From: Nostoc sp. UHCC 0702
Lineage (GTDB): Bacteria; Cyanobacteriota; Cyanobacteriia; Cyanobacteriales; Nostocaceae
Direction of reading: 5' to 3'
Assembly (NCBI GenBank): GCA_017164015.1
Contig: CP071065.1
Coordinates: forward strand, 5,309,918 to 5,373,917
Length of the DNA stretch: 64,000 nt
In this document: in pieces, positions 37,818-47,701 of the stretch
Layout of the letters: every line of letters begins with the position of its first letter
Numbering within the stretch: position 1 is the stretch's first letter
Notes under the pieces: model-generated
Seen by the model: only the letters and a program-made list of their open reading frames with translations
Databases searched by the model: none
What the model was told of the DNA's origin: nothing
Position numbers and translations under genes: made by a program

Positions 37818-38884
37818 CAAGAGACCACCGCCCAGACTTGAAACAATTTATCCTGGACTTAATGTGCAGTGGGGATGGAGATATTCCCTTGTATCTGAGG
37901 GTCGCAGACGGTAATGAATCAGACTCAGCAATGTTTGCGACCATAATCGCTGATTTTAAGCGGCAGTGGCAAATAGATGCTTTGTTTGTTGCAGATGCCG
38001 CACTTTATACTGAAGATAACTTGCAACAAATGAAACATATTCGTTGGGTATCGAGAGTCCCAGGTACTCTAACTGCTGCAAAAATGCTGTTAGAGGACAT
38101 GCCAGAAGTTGCGTTTCATGAAAGTGCAATGCCTGGATATCGAATTGCACCAACCTGTAGTGAATATGGTGGTGTACGACAGTCCTGGTTAGTTGTTGAA
38201 AGTCAAGCTAGAAAAGAAGCTGACCTCAAGCAGCTGGAAAAACGTTTAATTAAAAAGTTATCACTTGCCCAATCCGAACTTCGGCAGTTATTAAACCAAG
38301 AATTTGCTTGCTCAAAAGATGCTGTGATTGCTGCACAACGCCTCAGTTCTAAGTTGCCCTTACATCAGCTGGCTAATATCCAAGTTTTTGAGGTCAAAAA
38401 ACATACTCGACGTGGTAGACCTAGTAAGGATACTTCCCCCACCTTTTACTACCAAGTTGATGCAACCCTAGAACCCAAGGAAATAGCGATCGCCATTGAA
38501 ACCAAACGAGCTGGAAGATTTATTTTAGCGACCAATGTCCTTGATGCTGAATAACTCAGCGATGACGATGTTTTACGGGAATACAAGGCACAGCAGTCTA
38601 CTGAGCGTGGTTTTCGGTTTCTCAAAGACCCTTTATTTTTTACTTCCAGTGTATTCCTGAATTCGACTGAGCGAGTTGCTGCATTAGCAATGGTTATGGG
38701 TTTGTGCCTGCTTGTTTATAGTCTGGGTCAAAGAGCTTTACGTCAAGCCTTAGAACGAGCAAAAAAAACTATTGATAATCAGTTAGGTAAACCAACTTCT
38801 ACTCCCACCTTACGTTGGGTGTTCCAATGTTTTATGTCGATTCATTTGGTTACGGTCGCCCAAATCAAGCAAATTGCCAGCTAA
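37818..38884 (+). pseudogene. IS1634-family transposase, 5'-truncated with an internal stop
   Basis: The frame starts inside the gene (SRDHRPDLKQFILDLMCSGD). It runs through GDIPLYLRVADGNESDS and FVADAALYTEDNLQ. It hits a TAA at 38552, then goes on in the same frame (LSDDDVLREYKAQQSTERGF, DPLFFTSSVFLNSTERVAAL, LRWVFQCFMSIHLVTVAQI) to a stop at 38884. The stop appears to be a single-codon mutation. The 5' end is lost in the KS. It separates the two polyketide pieces. Confidence 0.8.
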
Positions 38885-39236
38885 TGTCTTGCAGTAGGGA
38901 TCGAAAGGTTTGCTCCGTCTGCTCTGGTCGATCCCAGTAGCCTTGAGCTACACCCGACCCAGATACCCAAATTTCTCCGACCTGGTTAGGAGCGCACTCG
39001 ATCAGTGACTCCGGATTAGCAATTATGATTTTTGTATCGAGCCATGAGCGGCCACACCCTACTATTTCCCTAACACTTTGGGTATCAGAAGAAGCCTTCT
39101 CAACTCGGTTCTGCTCGAGTGCATCTGCCCAAACGGAAAGGTAAACGGGCTCATCTTTTACCAGTACCCCTGAAACCATTAGAGTAGCTTCAGCCATGCC
39201 GTAGCAAGGATAAAAGAAGTGGAGGCAGGCTTTCAA
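38885..39236 (-). pseudogene. Fatty acyl-AMP ligase (FAAL) fragment
   Basis: The product FYPCYGMAEATLMVSG, then VGEIWVSGSGVAQGYWDRP and EQTEQTF, is the middle adenylate-forming core of FAALs that load polyketide synthases. Its N-terminal half is cut at about 39237 by an IS4-like element and its C-terminal domain by the IS1634 fragment. FAAL in front of carrier, KS and AT is the usual starter arrangement of cyanobacterial lipid-initiated polyketides (including olefin synthase type). Confidence 0.75.
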
Positions 39237-40059
39237 GGGTAGGTATTTAAAAATCAGGCAGTTGAGAGGGTGATTTGAGAGACATTCAGTTGTGGAGTGA
39301 AGCTAGGCCAACGCTCAGGGAAAAAACCACCTTGAGGTAATGGAAAGCGATTAAGTACAGCAGCCTTAATCACTAAAAACCCACGACGGAAACAACTAAG
39401 CCATCGATGGGGGATACTATTTTTAAAATTGCGTCGTGCAATATGAGTTTGTGGTAACTCATCTAAACTACTAATGGGCATATTGGCATCAACAGAACCA
39501 CCAACACTCACTTGCCACAAAGTAGCGCGCGCTATAGCTAACCAATGCCTTTCGGCACGTTTTGGGTGAATAATTTTGGTTTGATGCCAACAAAAACCGC
39601 CCCGTTTGCCATCTTTAAACACACACTCAATCCAAGAGCGCATGGAATACCAGCAAGCATCCGCAACTTCCGGTTGTAAATCGGTGAGAATTAACCTTGC
39701 ATCAGTGTAGCCCTCATCATGCCGAGCTAACAAAGTACACTCAATGCTGTTAGCTTTAAAACAAGTGACCTGTCCCTTCCAAGACTGACCAATTTGTTGT
39801 ACTAAAGAATTTATTGGCTGCCAAGAATCTTGCCCCAAGGGTTTGAACTGTCCAATTTGATTAATCCGCATAAACGGATGCCAACCAATGGATTGAATCT
39901 TTTGATATAGCCAGGGAGCGTAAAGTCCTCGGTCAGTGGTAACAATTACAAACCAATCTGCTGGTACAGTTTCGCTAATGTGGCTAAATAATTCTTGCCA
40001 GTAAGGTTTCCAACTGCCTGGTTTAGTAGCTTCTACTATTTTCCAGGCGATTGGAATTC

Positions 40060-40250
40060 CACAACCTCGGTAGACAACACTAATTGCTAATACGTTGACA
40101 TCCACCCCAGCCATAAATGGCGGGGATTCTAAGAAGTTGCCTTCTTAGGTTTCCTCTTTCTGCGACTCGGCTTACTTGGAGGAGTTTCCTCACCCAAGCA
40201 GAGGTCGATGTCTCCAGAGGCGATTGACCCTTCGACTGCGCTCAGGGCTG
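40060..40250 (-). ncRNA. Predicted omega-RNA of TnpB element 1 (overlaps tnpB 3' end and right end)
   Basis: In this family the guide RNA comes from the tnpB 3' region through the right-end hairpin and into flanking DNA. The hairpin at 40103-40124 ends the scaffold; the guide would begin GTATTAGCAATTAGTG on the minus strand, running down from 40093. Position is inferred. Confidence 0.5.
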
Positions 40251-41418
40251 GCGTTCCCGTGTGCCCCACGGTACGGGAGCCACTCCGTTGGGCGGCTTTG
40301 CCGACTTGAAGGATGTGGCGTAGCCCCATCTCAAGTATGTTTCGAGCAGCATTATGGTCGCGGTCTAACACTGTTCTGCAATGAGGACAAATATGAGTTC
40401 TAGTGCTGAGAGATTTTCTCACCACCTCGCCACAGTTAGAACAATTTTGACTAGTTCCATGAGGTGGCACAGCAACAGTGACCACACCAAAAACTTTGCC
40501 AAAATACTCAACCCATTGCCTAAATTGTGTCCATGCTGCATCACTAATCGACTTGGCCAAGTGTCTATTCAAGACCAGATTCCGCACCTTCAAATCTTCG
40601 TAGGCTACCAAGTCGTGAGACTGGACTACGCACCTTGCTGTCTTTAGAGCAAAGTCTTTACGCTGCCTACTTACTTTGAGGTGTTTGAGAGCCAGTTTAT
40701 TTCTAAACTTGGCTCTATTTTTAGAACCTTTCTTCGTCTTAGAAAATCGGCGTTGCAGCCGCTTCAACGACTTTTCACTTTTACGGAGATGTCGCGGGTT
40801 CTCAACTTGGCGACCTTCGCTATCAGTTAAAAAGTGGTTGAGTCCCACATCAAGACCAATAGTTTTGCCAGTTGGCTCTCGTTTTTCAGTTCGTTCAGTG
40901 TCAATACAGAACTGTGCGTAGTACCCATCGGCACGACGCACCACCCTTAAGCGCTTAAACTGTTTCAACTGGTAGAAATGCAAATCACGAGTGCCCCAGA
41001 GTTTAAAAGTTCCTGCCTTGAAACCATCACTAAAAGTGATGTAGCGACGGTCAGCACAAAGTTTCCATCCGCTAGTTTTATACTCAACGCTCCCGTGCGT
41101 TTGTTCTTTCTTGAAGCGGGGATAACCCTTGTTTGCGGGTTTATTTTTCTTGCAATTATCAAAAAATCTTGCAATTGCACTCCACGCTCTTTCAGCAGAT
41201 GCTTGACGAGCCATAGAGTTAAGTTTATCCACCCAAGGAAAGTTTTCCAATGCAGCGAGTACGGCGCAATAAGCACTCAACTCATATCTGCCAATATCAC
41301 GGTTATCCATCCAGTATCTCAGGCAGGCGTTGCGAACAAAACGAGCAGTTCTAATCGCTTCATCCAGCGATTGGTACTGCTCCTTTGTGCCTTCAAGTTT
41401 TGCCTCAAATACCAGCAT
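40129..41418 (-). CDS. tnpB: TnpB RNA-guided nuclease, element 1
   Basis: 429 residues from the ATG at 41418 (a TTG four codons earlier is the alternative). RuvC residues: Asp in IGLDVGLNHF, Glu in LVAYEDLKV, Asp in LDRDHNAARN; zinc finger CSNCG and CPHC. TnpB proteins cut DNA guided by an omega-RNA from the element's right end. The C-terminal tail carries an in-frame REP-like insert (ALSAVEG, from CCTTCGACTGCGCTCAGGG). Complete, so may be active. Confidence 0.9.
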   Translation of the reverse strand: MLVFEAKLEGTKEQYQSLDEAIRTARFVRNACLRYWMDNRDIGRYELSAYCAVLAALENFPWVDKLNSMARQASAERAWSAIARFFDNCKKNKPANKGYPRFKKEQTHGSVEYKTSGWKLCADRRYITFSDGFKAGTFKLWGTRDLHFYQLKQFKRLRVVRRADGYYAQFCIDTERTEKREPTGKTIGLDVGLNHFLTDSEGRQVENPRHLRKSEKSLKRLQRRFSKTKKGSKNRAKFRNKLALKHLKVSRQRKDFALKTARCVVQSHDLVAYEDLKVRNLVLNRHLAKSISDAAWTQFRQWVEYFGKVFGVVTVAVPPHGTSQNCSNCGEVVRKSLSTRTHICPHCRTVLDRDHNAARNILEMGLRHILQVGKAAQRSGSRTVGHTGTPALSAVEGSIASGDIDLCLGEETPPSKPSRRKRKPKKATS

Positions 41419-41485
41419 GTTTACGTTCAACTTACTAACGTAATTATATCACAACACAGAGCATCACGGCGAATAAATTCGCCCG

Positions 41486-41528
41486 TGCCTAGCCCCCATA
41501 AATAGAATTTAGGGGGGCTAGGCACGGA
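41486..41528. other. Left-end hairpin of TnpB element 1
   Basis: A 14-bp perfect stem (CGTGCCTAGCCCCC) closes a 15-base loop. It is the subterminal hairpin that TnpA-type enzymes recognise. Confidence 0.75.
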
Positions 41529-41962
41529 TAAATCGGTAAAGCGCGCGCTCAATGAATGTTGTTGCATCTGCCGCCAATGCTAGACGTTTTTCCGATTCTG
41601 GCCAAAGACTTAGAATCCAGCATAGCAAGGCACTAAAACTTGATGTAACATCCAATGAAGTTCGACCTATTTTTGTTTTATCTTCTGCGTCTCGATACCA
41701 TTCCCGCAATTGCTGACGGATTGTATTTTCCTTTTTACCCAGTAGTTGTGCTCAAAACACTGAAACTGTTGTTAACCCACTTGATTCAAGTCATTACTAT
41801 TCCAAAAGTCCACATTGCTAGTACAACTGCTTGAGGCTTTGTCAGATTTGGCATTTTCTCAATGACTTTTCTAGTCCATTCTCTTAATTCCTCACTTTTT
41901 CTCACTTTCGTTCCCCCGGATGCACCCTTAGAGGATGTTTGCTGACCACAATCAGATAAGTA

Positions 41963-43267
41963 CAGGACTTACGCAACTGGCACAGGCGATCGCTAAAATT
42001 GAGTACAGATGTATTGAATAATGGACGCAACTGGCACAGGCGATCGCATTTCTACAAGACATATGTACTAGCAAAGATGAGCTTACTAACAAGGGGCTTG
42101 CGAAAATTAGTTAAAGTCGTGTCTCTGTGTGAAGCCTTGTTCAAATTATGAGAAAATAGAGTTAAGGATTCATAAAATAAACCTTGTATTTTATGAGATT
42201 TACTAAACTTAACTATTGCCAATACTTGTTGAGCAGTCAGATTAATTATACAGTCACGAATTTGGCAGAGCATTTAGATCAGATCAGTCATGATAAAATT
42301 AACCGTTATCTCAAAAATGAAAAGTTAACACCTCGTTTGCTTTGGGATAATGTTAAAGATATCGTCCAAGTGAGTGATACTGCATATCTAGTTTTTGATG
42401 ACACGGTGCTGGATAAACGATACGCCACAGAAATAGAGACAAGTAAACGACAATATAGTGGCAACCAACATGGTGTAATCCAGGGTATCGGCTTAATAAA
42501 TTGTATATATGTCAATCATGAAGAAGGAAAATTTTGGGTGGTTGACTATCGTATTTATGACCCAGACTCAGATGGTAAAACTAAAATAGACCATGTAACA
42601 GAAATGCTGCAAAACCTTGTATATCATAAGGTTTTACCATTCCAAGCTGTGTTAATGGACAGTTGGTATGCCACAAATAAATTAATGTTATACATTGATG
42701 GCTTAGGAAAATATTATTATTGTCCTTTGAAACGTAATCGACTTGTAGATGATACTAATTGTCTTGAAAATTATAAAAGGATTGAATCATTATCTTGGAA
42801 TGAGGAGGAGTTGATATCAGGTAAAATAATAAAAATAAAAAAGTTTCCTCAAGCTAAAAAAGTGAAACTATTCCGAGTAACTGTCTCGACCGACAGAACG
42901 GATTTTATCGCTACAAACGATTTATCTCAAGATTCTACGGATGTTGTACAAAAAGTGTGTAAGGTTCGATGGAAAATTGAAGAGTTTCACCGCGAATTAA
43001 AGCAATTGACTGGCATTGAATCATGTCAATGCCGTAAGGGTCGTATTCAAAGAAATCATATCGCCTGCGCTATTTTAGTCTGGCTTCGGCTCAAAAATTT
43101 AGCTTATATAACTGGTCAAACAATTTATCAAATTAAGCATGGACTACTATCTAATTATTTAGTTCAGCAACTAAAACGTCCGGCTGTTCCTATGTTTATC
43201 GCGTAGTTGTTTAGGCGCACGGCGCGGTTACACCGCACCATTGCTTGTGACAGTTGCGTAAGTCCTG
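41963..43267 (+). mobile_element. IS701-like insertion sequence, young copy B (1305 bp)
   Basis: Ends are as in copy A, and the orientation is opposite. Its target duplication is AAGTA on both sides, different from copy A's TTATA. The two copies therefore arrived by separate events, not as a composite transposon. Confidence 0.88.
42193..43206 (+). CDS. IS701/IS4-like DDE transposase, copy B
   Basis: 337 residues, identical in protein to copy A (21136-22149) and intact. It has the same likely DDE positions (YLVFDDTVLD, VLMDSWYA, WKIEEFHRELK). The ATG at 42193 is favoured by comparison with the decayed outer copy, which starts MKFTKLNY. Confidence 0.88.
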   Translation: MRFTKLNYCQYLLSSQINYTVTNLAEHLDQISHDKINRYLKNEKLTPRLLWDNVKDIVQVSDTAYLVFDDTVLDKRYATEIETSKRQYSGNQHGVIQGIGLINCIYVNHEEGKFWVVDYRIYDPDSDGKTKIDHVTEMLQNLVYHKVLPFQAVLMDSWYATNKLMLYIDGLGKYYYCPLKRNRLVDDTNCLENYKRIESLSWNEEELISGKIIKIKKFPQAKKVKLFRVTVSTDRTDFIATNDLSQDSTDVVQKVCKVRWKIEEFHRELKQLTGIESCQCRKGRIQRNHIACAILVWLRLKNLAYITGQTIYQIKHGLLSNYLVQQLKRPAVPMFIA

Positions 43268-43303
43268 AAGTATTTTACCTGCTAAAACATGACTTTGTTA
43301 AAT

Positions 43304-43435
43304 ATAGGACTCATATTTGATTTTTGAACAAAACTCAGTACACCTTTATTCCTTCTTCCCAGTCCCCAGTCCCCAGTCCCCAGTCCCCAGTCCCTTACCT
43401 CTACGAGTGATTCAGAAATCAAATCGGATTGCTAT
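43304..43435. repeat. TA-type MITE (TATAG...GCTATA), copy 1
   Basis: The left end TATAGGACTCATATTTGATT and right end AAATCAAATCGGATTGCTAT form an imperfect inverted repeat. It contains a tandem CCCCAGT heptamer array. The same element, with an extra insertion, lies at 61354-61521. Confidence 0.68.
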
Positions 43436-43831
43436 ACCTACCCTTGAAAGATCTCCCCATCCCCCTATCTCCCCATCTCCCCATCCCCCCCGCCTCTTGT
43501 TTTTAGCTGCAACTGGAAACTTATGCTGTTAGTCAACGTCACAAGCTGTACTAGTTAACAACTAATTTCTGTGCATCTACAAATCAGATAAACTACAGTA
43601 CCAGCTAAAAGTTTAACTAGGGTAGGCGCTTGTGCGCCTACCCTACTCCACAAGAACCGCTTTTTGTAGAGTAAGCTATGCTGGTGTAGACATCGAAACT
43701 TCAGCAGCCCCTTATTATCAAACAAGTCATCTCAAAAAAGTACGAGATTTGGGTAAGATAAAGGAGCTATCTTTTCTGCGTGGCAGATACCGACAGAGAG
43801 CTTTTCTCATACGACCCTTGGAGATATTTCG
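43436..43831. other. Gene-free region before psbI
   Basis: Short CT-rich tracts (about 43449-43498) and a short palindromic pair (GTAGGCGCTTGTGCGCCTAC at 43622) lie here; otherwise no gene. It probably contains the psbI promoter. Confidence 0.45.
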
Positions 43832-43948
43832 ATGGTGACTTTAAAAATCGTTGTTTATATTGTTGTTGCTTTCTTCGTGACCATTTTCGTCTTCGGATTT
43901 TTGTCAAATGACCCAGCTCGTAACCCCGGCCGTCGGGATTTAGAGTAA
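43832..43948 (+). CDS. psbI: Photosystem II reaction centre protein I
   Basis: This 38-residue protein has one membrane helix (LKIVVYIVVAFFVTIFVFGF) and the conserved tail SNDPARNPGRRDLE. The pattern and length match PsbI, a single-span PSII subunit bound near D1 and CP43 in the thylakoid membrane. The second residue is Val rather than the more common Leu. It stands alone and is not part of a photosystem operon here. No other reading fits. Confidence 0.95.
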   Translation: MVTLKIVVYIVVAFFVTIFVFGFLSNDPARNPGRRDLE

Positions 43949-44249
43949 AAGCCAGACAAATCATCCGCGACTGCCGGAAAGCGGAAAACACCAGCTATAA
44001 GGACACTTGTCTCAACAAGACGGCAGTTGCTATAACGGAGAAAACTTTCCGAACAAACTTTGGAAACAATCCCTCCGATGCTGGTCGCTCTTGGGCAAAG
44101 ACTCATTCATGGGAATTCTCTTTGCAACGCAGTGTCTTCTTCCGGGCGGCTTGCTCCATGTAAGCAAAAAGCAAAAGTCGGAAGGCCAAAAGTGTAATTC
44201 ATCCTTCCGGCTCTCAATTGGCTATTTGCTAGCTTGATTGTTTTTAAAT
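43949..44249. other. About 300 bases without a clear gene
   Basis: Open stretches exist but none have a natural start or composition. A short inverted block (CCTTCCGG) lies near 44200. Confidence 0.4.
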
Positions 44250-46823
44250 ATGCTTCATTCAGTTCCACCGCCCGCATTGCTTGCCATTCTCGAACCTGTA
44301 CAACTGACAAATTCCATTACATCTGCTAGTGAAAGCCAGTTGACTGCAATTGTAGAGACTGATACTAGCACCACAGGAAGTAAAGAAAAGTCTCAACTAA
44401 AACCACAGACGCCGCAAACCATCAACACGACGAATAATAATTATTCACCTTTAACAACTTCTATCGATGCCACTAAGTATAACTCAGTAGTTCCCAAAAC
44501 TTTAGTACCACCCAATACGCCGGAAACTTTCACTCCAGAATTTTCTCCTTTAGGCGTTTCTAGAAGTGCTGCGAGTTTGGGGGAGGTACAGGCAGTTGGT
44601 TATCCGATGCAGCAGGTTACACTTTCTAATCCCCAAGGGGAAAGTAGCCCAAATACGACTATTAATCCTAGCCTGACAGATAGAGAAAACTTATTGCCAC
44701 CCCAAGAGGAAGTCTTAGCTGAAAAGTTAGTCGAACAAACACAGCCAATTGATCCTACTGGACAACAATCTGATGAGAAAATCAACCTTTCTGTATCTAC
44801 TGATGATACTGTACCGAATGCACCGACTTCTCAACCAGTACAAAATGTTATAGAGTTCAAGTCTCGCAGTTCAGGCAACGAAAATGCAACGCCCTCGACT
44901 ATAGAATTCAAGTCACCCAGCCAACAAACCCAACAGTCTGCACCAGCCAGCACGCCGCCAGCAAGACAGAGAATTGTAGAAGTGACATCAGATAGGCAGG
45001 AGTACGACGAACAAAGGCGAATTGTCACTGCCGTTGGAAATGTGGTAGTGCGATTTGATGGAGCAGTGGTAGACGCCGATCGCTTACAAGTCAATTTAGA
45101 CAACTTGATCGCCGTTGGGGAAGGTAATGTAGCCTTGACAAGGGGCGATCAGGTATTACGAGGAGAACGCTTTACTTATAACTTTGTCCAAGACAGTGGC
45201 GAACTAGAAAATGGCAGGGGGGAAATCAACCTACCCTCAACTTCAACAGACTTTGCTTTCTTACCCGCAAATGTGGCAACACCTGGTGGAGTTCCACAGC
45301 GTCCACCAAGCGATCGCATTCGCGCCAATCAGCCTGTTTCTGGTGTCGGCAGTCCGGGAGGCATCGACTTTGTATTCGGTGGTACGGGGGACGCTAGAAA
45401 CATCCCACCGCCAAAAGCCGGGGGTGTAATTAGGCGGGTACGGTTTGAAGCAAAACGCATTGATTTCTATCCGCGAGGCTGGCAAGCAAGGAATGTACGC
45501 ATTACTAATGACCCGTTTTCGCCTCCAGAATTAGAATTACGGGCAGATAAAGTGACTCTGACGCGGGAAGCCCCGTTAATAGACCGAATTAGAACACAGC
45601 GACAGCGTTTAGTATTTGACCAAAATTTCGCTCTACCCATCCCAGTAGATCGGCAGACCATTGACAGGCGGGAGCGGGAAGTGACCCCTGCCATCGTATC
45701 GCCAGGGTATGATGACGATCGCCGTGGTGGTTTATTTGTGGAGCGTGGCTTTACACCCCTCGATACAGAACAGGCAACCTTGAGTGTCACGCCCCAGTTT
45801 TTTGTGCAAAAAGCTGTAGAAGAAGGTTCAACTAACATCGCATCACTGTTTGGTGCCAAGTCCAGGCTGAATGCTGTTTTCAGTCCACAGACTTCTTTGC
45901 AAGGTTCTGGGGAGTTAACCAGTTTTGACTTGGACGAAGTGGAGGACAATCTGCGAGCAAGTTTGCGGTTGCGCCAGCTATTAGGCGATCGCAATCCCCA
46001 TACCCTAAATTTAGAATATAGCTACCGCGATCGTCTGTATAATGGTACCCTCGGCTTTCAAACTGTCCAAAGTAGTCTTGGTGGTGTGCTTCTCTCTCCA
46101 GTAATTCCTTTAGGTAAGAGTGGCATTAACCTCACCTATCAAGCAGGCGCACAGTATATCGACGCCAACACCGATCGCCTAGACTTACTAGAACCAATTC
46201 GAGAAAACAATCGCATCTCACTTGGTCGCTTACAAGCCAGCGCCGACCTCAGTACCGGCTTTTTGCTGTGGCGCGGCAAACCATTACCACCCACCCCTAC
46301 CGAGGGATTACGATACACAGCCAACCCTGTAGTTCCCTATTTGCAGGCTGTGGCTGGAATCACAGGCACTACTAGCTATTACAGTAATGGAGACAACCAA
46401 AGCACCCTCACTGGTAGAGTTGGCTTACTGGGGCAGATTGGCAACTTTTCTCGTCCTTTTTTAGACTACACCGCTTTTAATATTACTTATTCTCAAGGCT
46501 TAAACAGTGGGTTATCGCCTTTTTTGTTTGATCGTTCTGTAGATAACAGAGTCTTAAGTGCTGGAATTTCACAACAACTTTACGGGCCATTTCGCTTAGG
46601 TTTTCAAACTTCAATTAACTTAGATACTGGTGAACAAAGTAGCACCGACTACTTTGTGGAATATACCCGCCGCACTTATGGCATCACCTTGCGTTACAAT
46701 CCGGTGCTGGAATTAGGTGGTTTCAGCATTCGCATTAGTGACTTTAATTGGACTGGCGGCACTGATCCATTTTCTAATGGCGAAATTAGGCCAGTTGTGC
46801 AGGGTGTGGAACAGCAAAATTAA
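44250..46823 (+). CDS. OstA/LptD-like outer membrane protein (DUF3769-type)
   Basis: 857 residues from the ATG at 44250 (a TTG four codons earlier follows an immediate stop). Residues to about 240 are low-complexity. Then an OstA/LptD-like beta domain begins (VEVTSDRQEYDEQRRIVTA, VVVRFDGAVVDADRLQVNL, RGDQVLRGERFTYNF). The rest of the protein (about 500-850) is strand-rich like a 26-strand barrel (LRLRQLLGDRNPHTLNLEY, VEYTRRTYGITLRYNPV). LptD inserts lipopolysaccharide into the outer membrane; the cyanobacterial group is divergent, often with DUF3769. No clear cleaved signal peptide is seen; the hydrophobic segment LLAILEPVQ is weak, so the true start may differ. Confidence 0.82.
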   Translation: MLHSVPPPALLAILEPVQLTNSITSASESQLTAIVETDTSTTGSKEKSQLKPQTPQTINTTNNNYSPLTTSIDATKYNSVVPKTLVPPNTPETFTPEFSPLGVSRSAASLGEVQAVGYPMQQVTLSNPQGESSPNTTINPSLTDRENLLPPQEEVLAEKLVEQTQPIDPTGQQSDEKINLSVSTDDTVPNAPTSQPVQNVIEFKSRSSGNENATPSTIEFKSPSQQTQQSAPASTPPARQRIVEVTSDRQEYDEQRRIVTAVGNVVVRFDGAVVDADRLQVNLDNLIAVGEGNVALTRGDQVLRGERFTYNFVQDSGELENGRGEINLPSTSTDFAFLPANVATPGGVPQRPPSDRIRANQPVSGVGSPGGIDFVFGGTGDARNIPPPKAGGVIRRVRFEAKRIDFYPRGWQARNVRITNDPFSPPELELRADKVTLTREAPLIDRIRTQRQRLVFDQNFALPIPVDRQTIDRREREVTPAIVSPGYDDDRRGGLFVERGFTPLDTEQATLSVTPQFFVQKAVEEGSTNIASLFGAKSRLNAVFSPQTSLQGSGELTSFDLDEVEDNLRASLRLRQLLGDRNPHTLNLEYSYRDRLYNGTLGFQTVQSSLGGVLLSPVIPLGKSGINLTYQAGAQYIDANTDRLDLLEPIRENNRISLGRLQASADLSTGFLLWRGKPLPPTPTEGLRYTANPVVPYLQAVAGITGTTSYYSNGDNQSTLTGRVGLLGQIGNFSRPFLDYTAFNITYSQGLNSGLSPFLFDRSVDNRVLSAGISQQLYGPFRLGFQTSINLDTGEQSSTDYFVEYTRRTYGITLRYNPVLELGGFSIRISDFNWTGGTDPFSNGEIRPVVQGVEQQN

Positions 46824-47701
46824 TCAACTCAAGTTACCAATACATTTCGGTTTTGGGGGATGAGGGAGATAAGGGAGATGAGGGAGAATTGTTCCTCATT
46901 TCTAGACACTTATGTATAGCGGGGGACTCACGAAACGTAATTAGTTAAATGAGACTTAGTATTAATTTTTTATAGATCGTGTTTGGCAAGTTTCCCCAAG
47001 GATTCGTTTTAGTTCTATCTAAATATGGAGATTTCATAACTTTCTAAATTTTTGTTACTTAATATTAATAACAAAATAAATAATTTAAGATAAGGTCAAA
47101 TAAATTGATACAAAAAAATATTATAAATATCAAAAAGAATGGATAATTTATACAAGGCAGAAACAATAAAAGCCATTAAATTTGGATAAAGTTTGATGTC
47201 TATAAACTATTTATAACTACAAGGGAGAATTGAATAATAAAAAACTTCAACCGCATGGAAAAGGAGTTTTGGGAAATGGGGAATCGGGCATGGAGAATGG
47301 GAAAAAGAAGTTCTAATTCCCTATTCCCTATTGCTAAAATCGGCAGGCGTCAATTCTTCCTCAACCACGATAGAATGAGGATTTTCGCCGATTTTCAATG
47401 AAAGGATTAGGTATTGAGAATCCAGAATTGGGAATCAGGGATTATATCATGTTCGTTTAAACACTTATGATATCTGTGGAGGTCGGTAATTGGGAATTGG
47501 TAATTGGTAATTGGTTTTGAGTATTACCTATTACCCATTACCTATTAGCTATTACCAAGCAAACCGACTAGATCGTAAGTAATTAGCCGAACTTGATATT
47601 AGAGATTAAGAATTGGGAAAAAAGATGTAAGTTGTTCATCCCAGTCGCCAGTCACCAGCCCCCAGCATTTAGAGACAAATTAACAAAGAGCGGAGATATG
47701 T
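46824..47701. other. Long intergenic region: hairpin, repeats and MITE
   Basis: The first 60 bases hold GGGAGATGAGGGAGA-type repeats. From 47337 to 47395 AAAATCGGC and GCCGATTTT flank TTCCTCA and TGAGGA, a two-stage hairpin. A MITE follows (47444-47599). No gene seen. Confidence 0.5.
47444..47599. repeat. Second MITE family, copy 1 (156 bp)
   Basis: The left end ATATCATGTTCGTTTAAACAC and the inverse of the right end ATATCAAGTTCGGCTAATTAC align in most positions. The interior has repeated TAATTGG units. An opposite-strand copy with an extra palindrome lies at 62539-62743. Confidence 0.62.

Larger units (their letters stand above)
40094..41535 (-). mobile_element. IS200/IS605-type TnpB-only element 1 (IS1341-like)
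   Basis: Left end: strong hairpin CGTGCCTAGCCCCC/GGGGGCTAGGCACG at about 41486-41528 and a smaller GGCGAATAAATTCGCC stem inside. Right end: CCCCAGCCATAAATGGCGGGG at 40103-40124. No target duplication, as expected. On its strand it lies directly 3' of TTTAC, and host sequence resumes with GTATTAGC. No tnpA is present. Confidence 0.82.
39254..41920 (-). pseudogene. IS4-like DDE transposase interrupted by a TnpB element
   Basis: The N-terminal part lies at 41920-41536 (VRKSEELREWTRKVIEKMPN, LAQLLGKKENTIRQQLREWY, LALAADATT), with an early frameshift and a TGA. The C-terminal part lies at 40093-39254 (VLAISVVYRGCGIPIAWKIV, TTDRGLYAPWLYQ, MRSWIECVFKDGKRGG). If the TnpB element (40094-41535) is removed, the codons join as ERALY-VLAISVVYRG in frame. 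The gene was thus already mobile DNA when TnpB arrived. Confidence 0.78.

Noticed and set aside
37818..37944. Native N-terminus of the ketosynthase frame (37944 start)
   Set aside because: These codons are antisense to the IS1634 transposase; true KS sequence starts at ANRLSYS.
21075..43267. Composite transposon bounded by the two IS copies
   Set aside because: Each copy has its own different target duplication (TTATA and AAGTA), so the two inserted separately.
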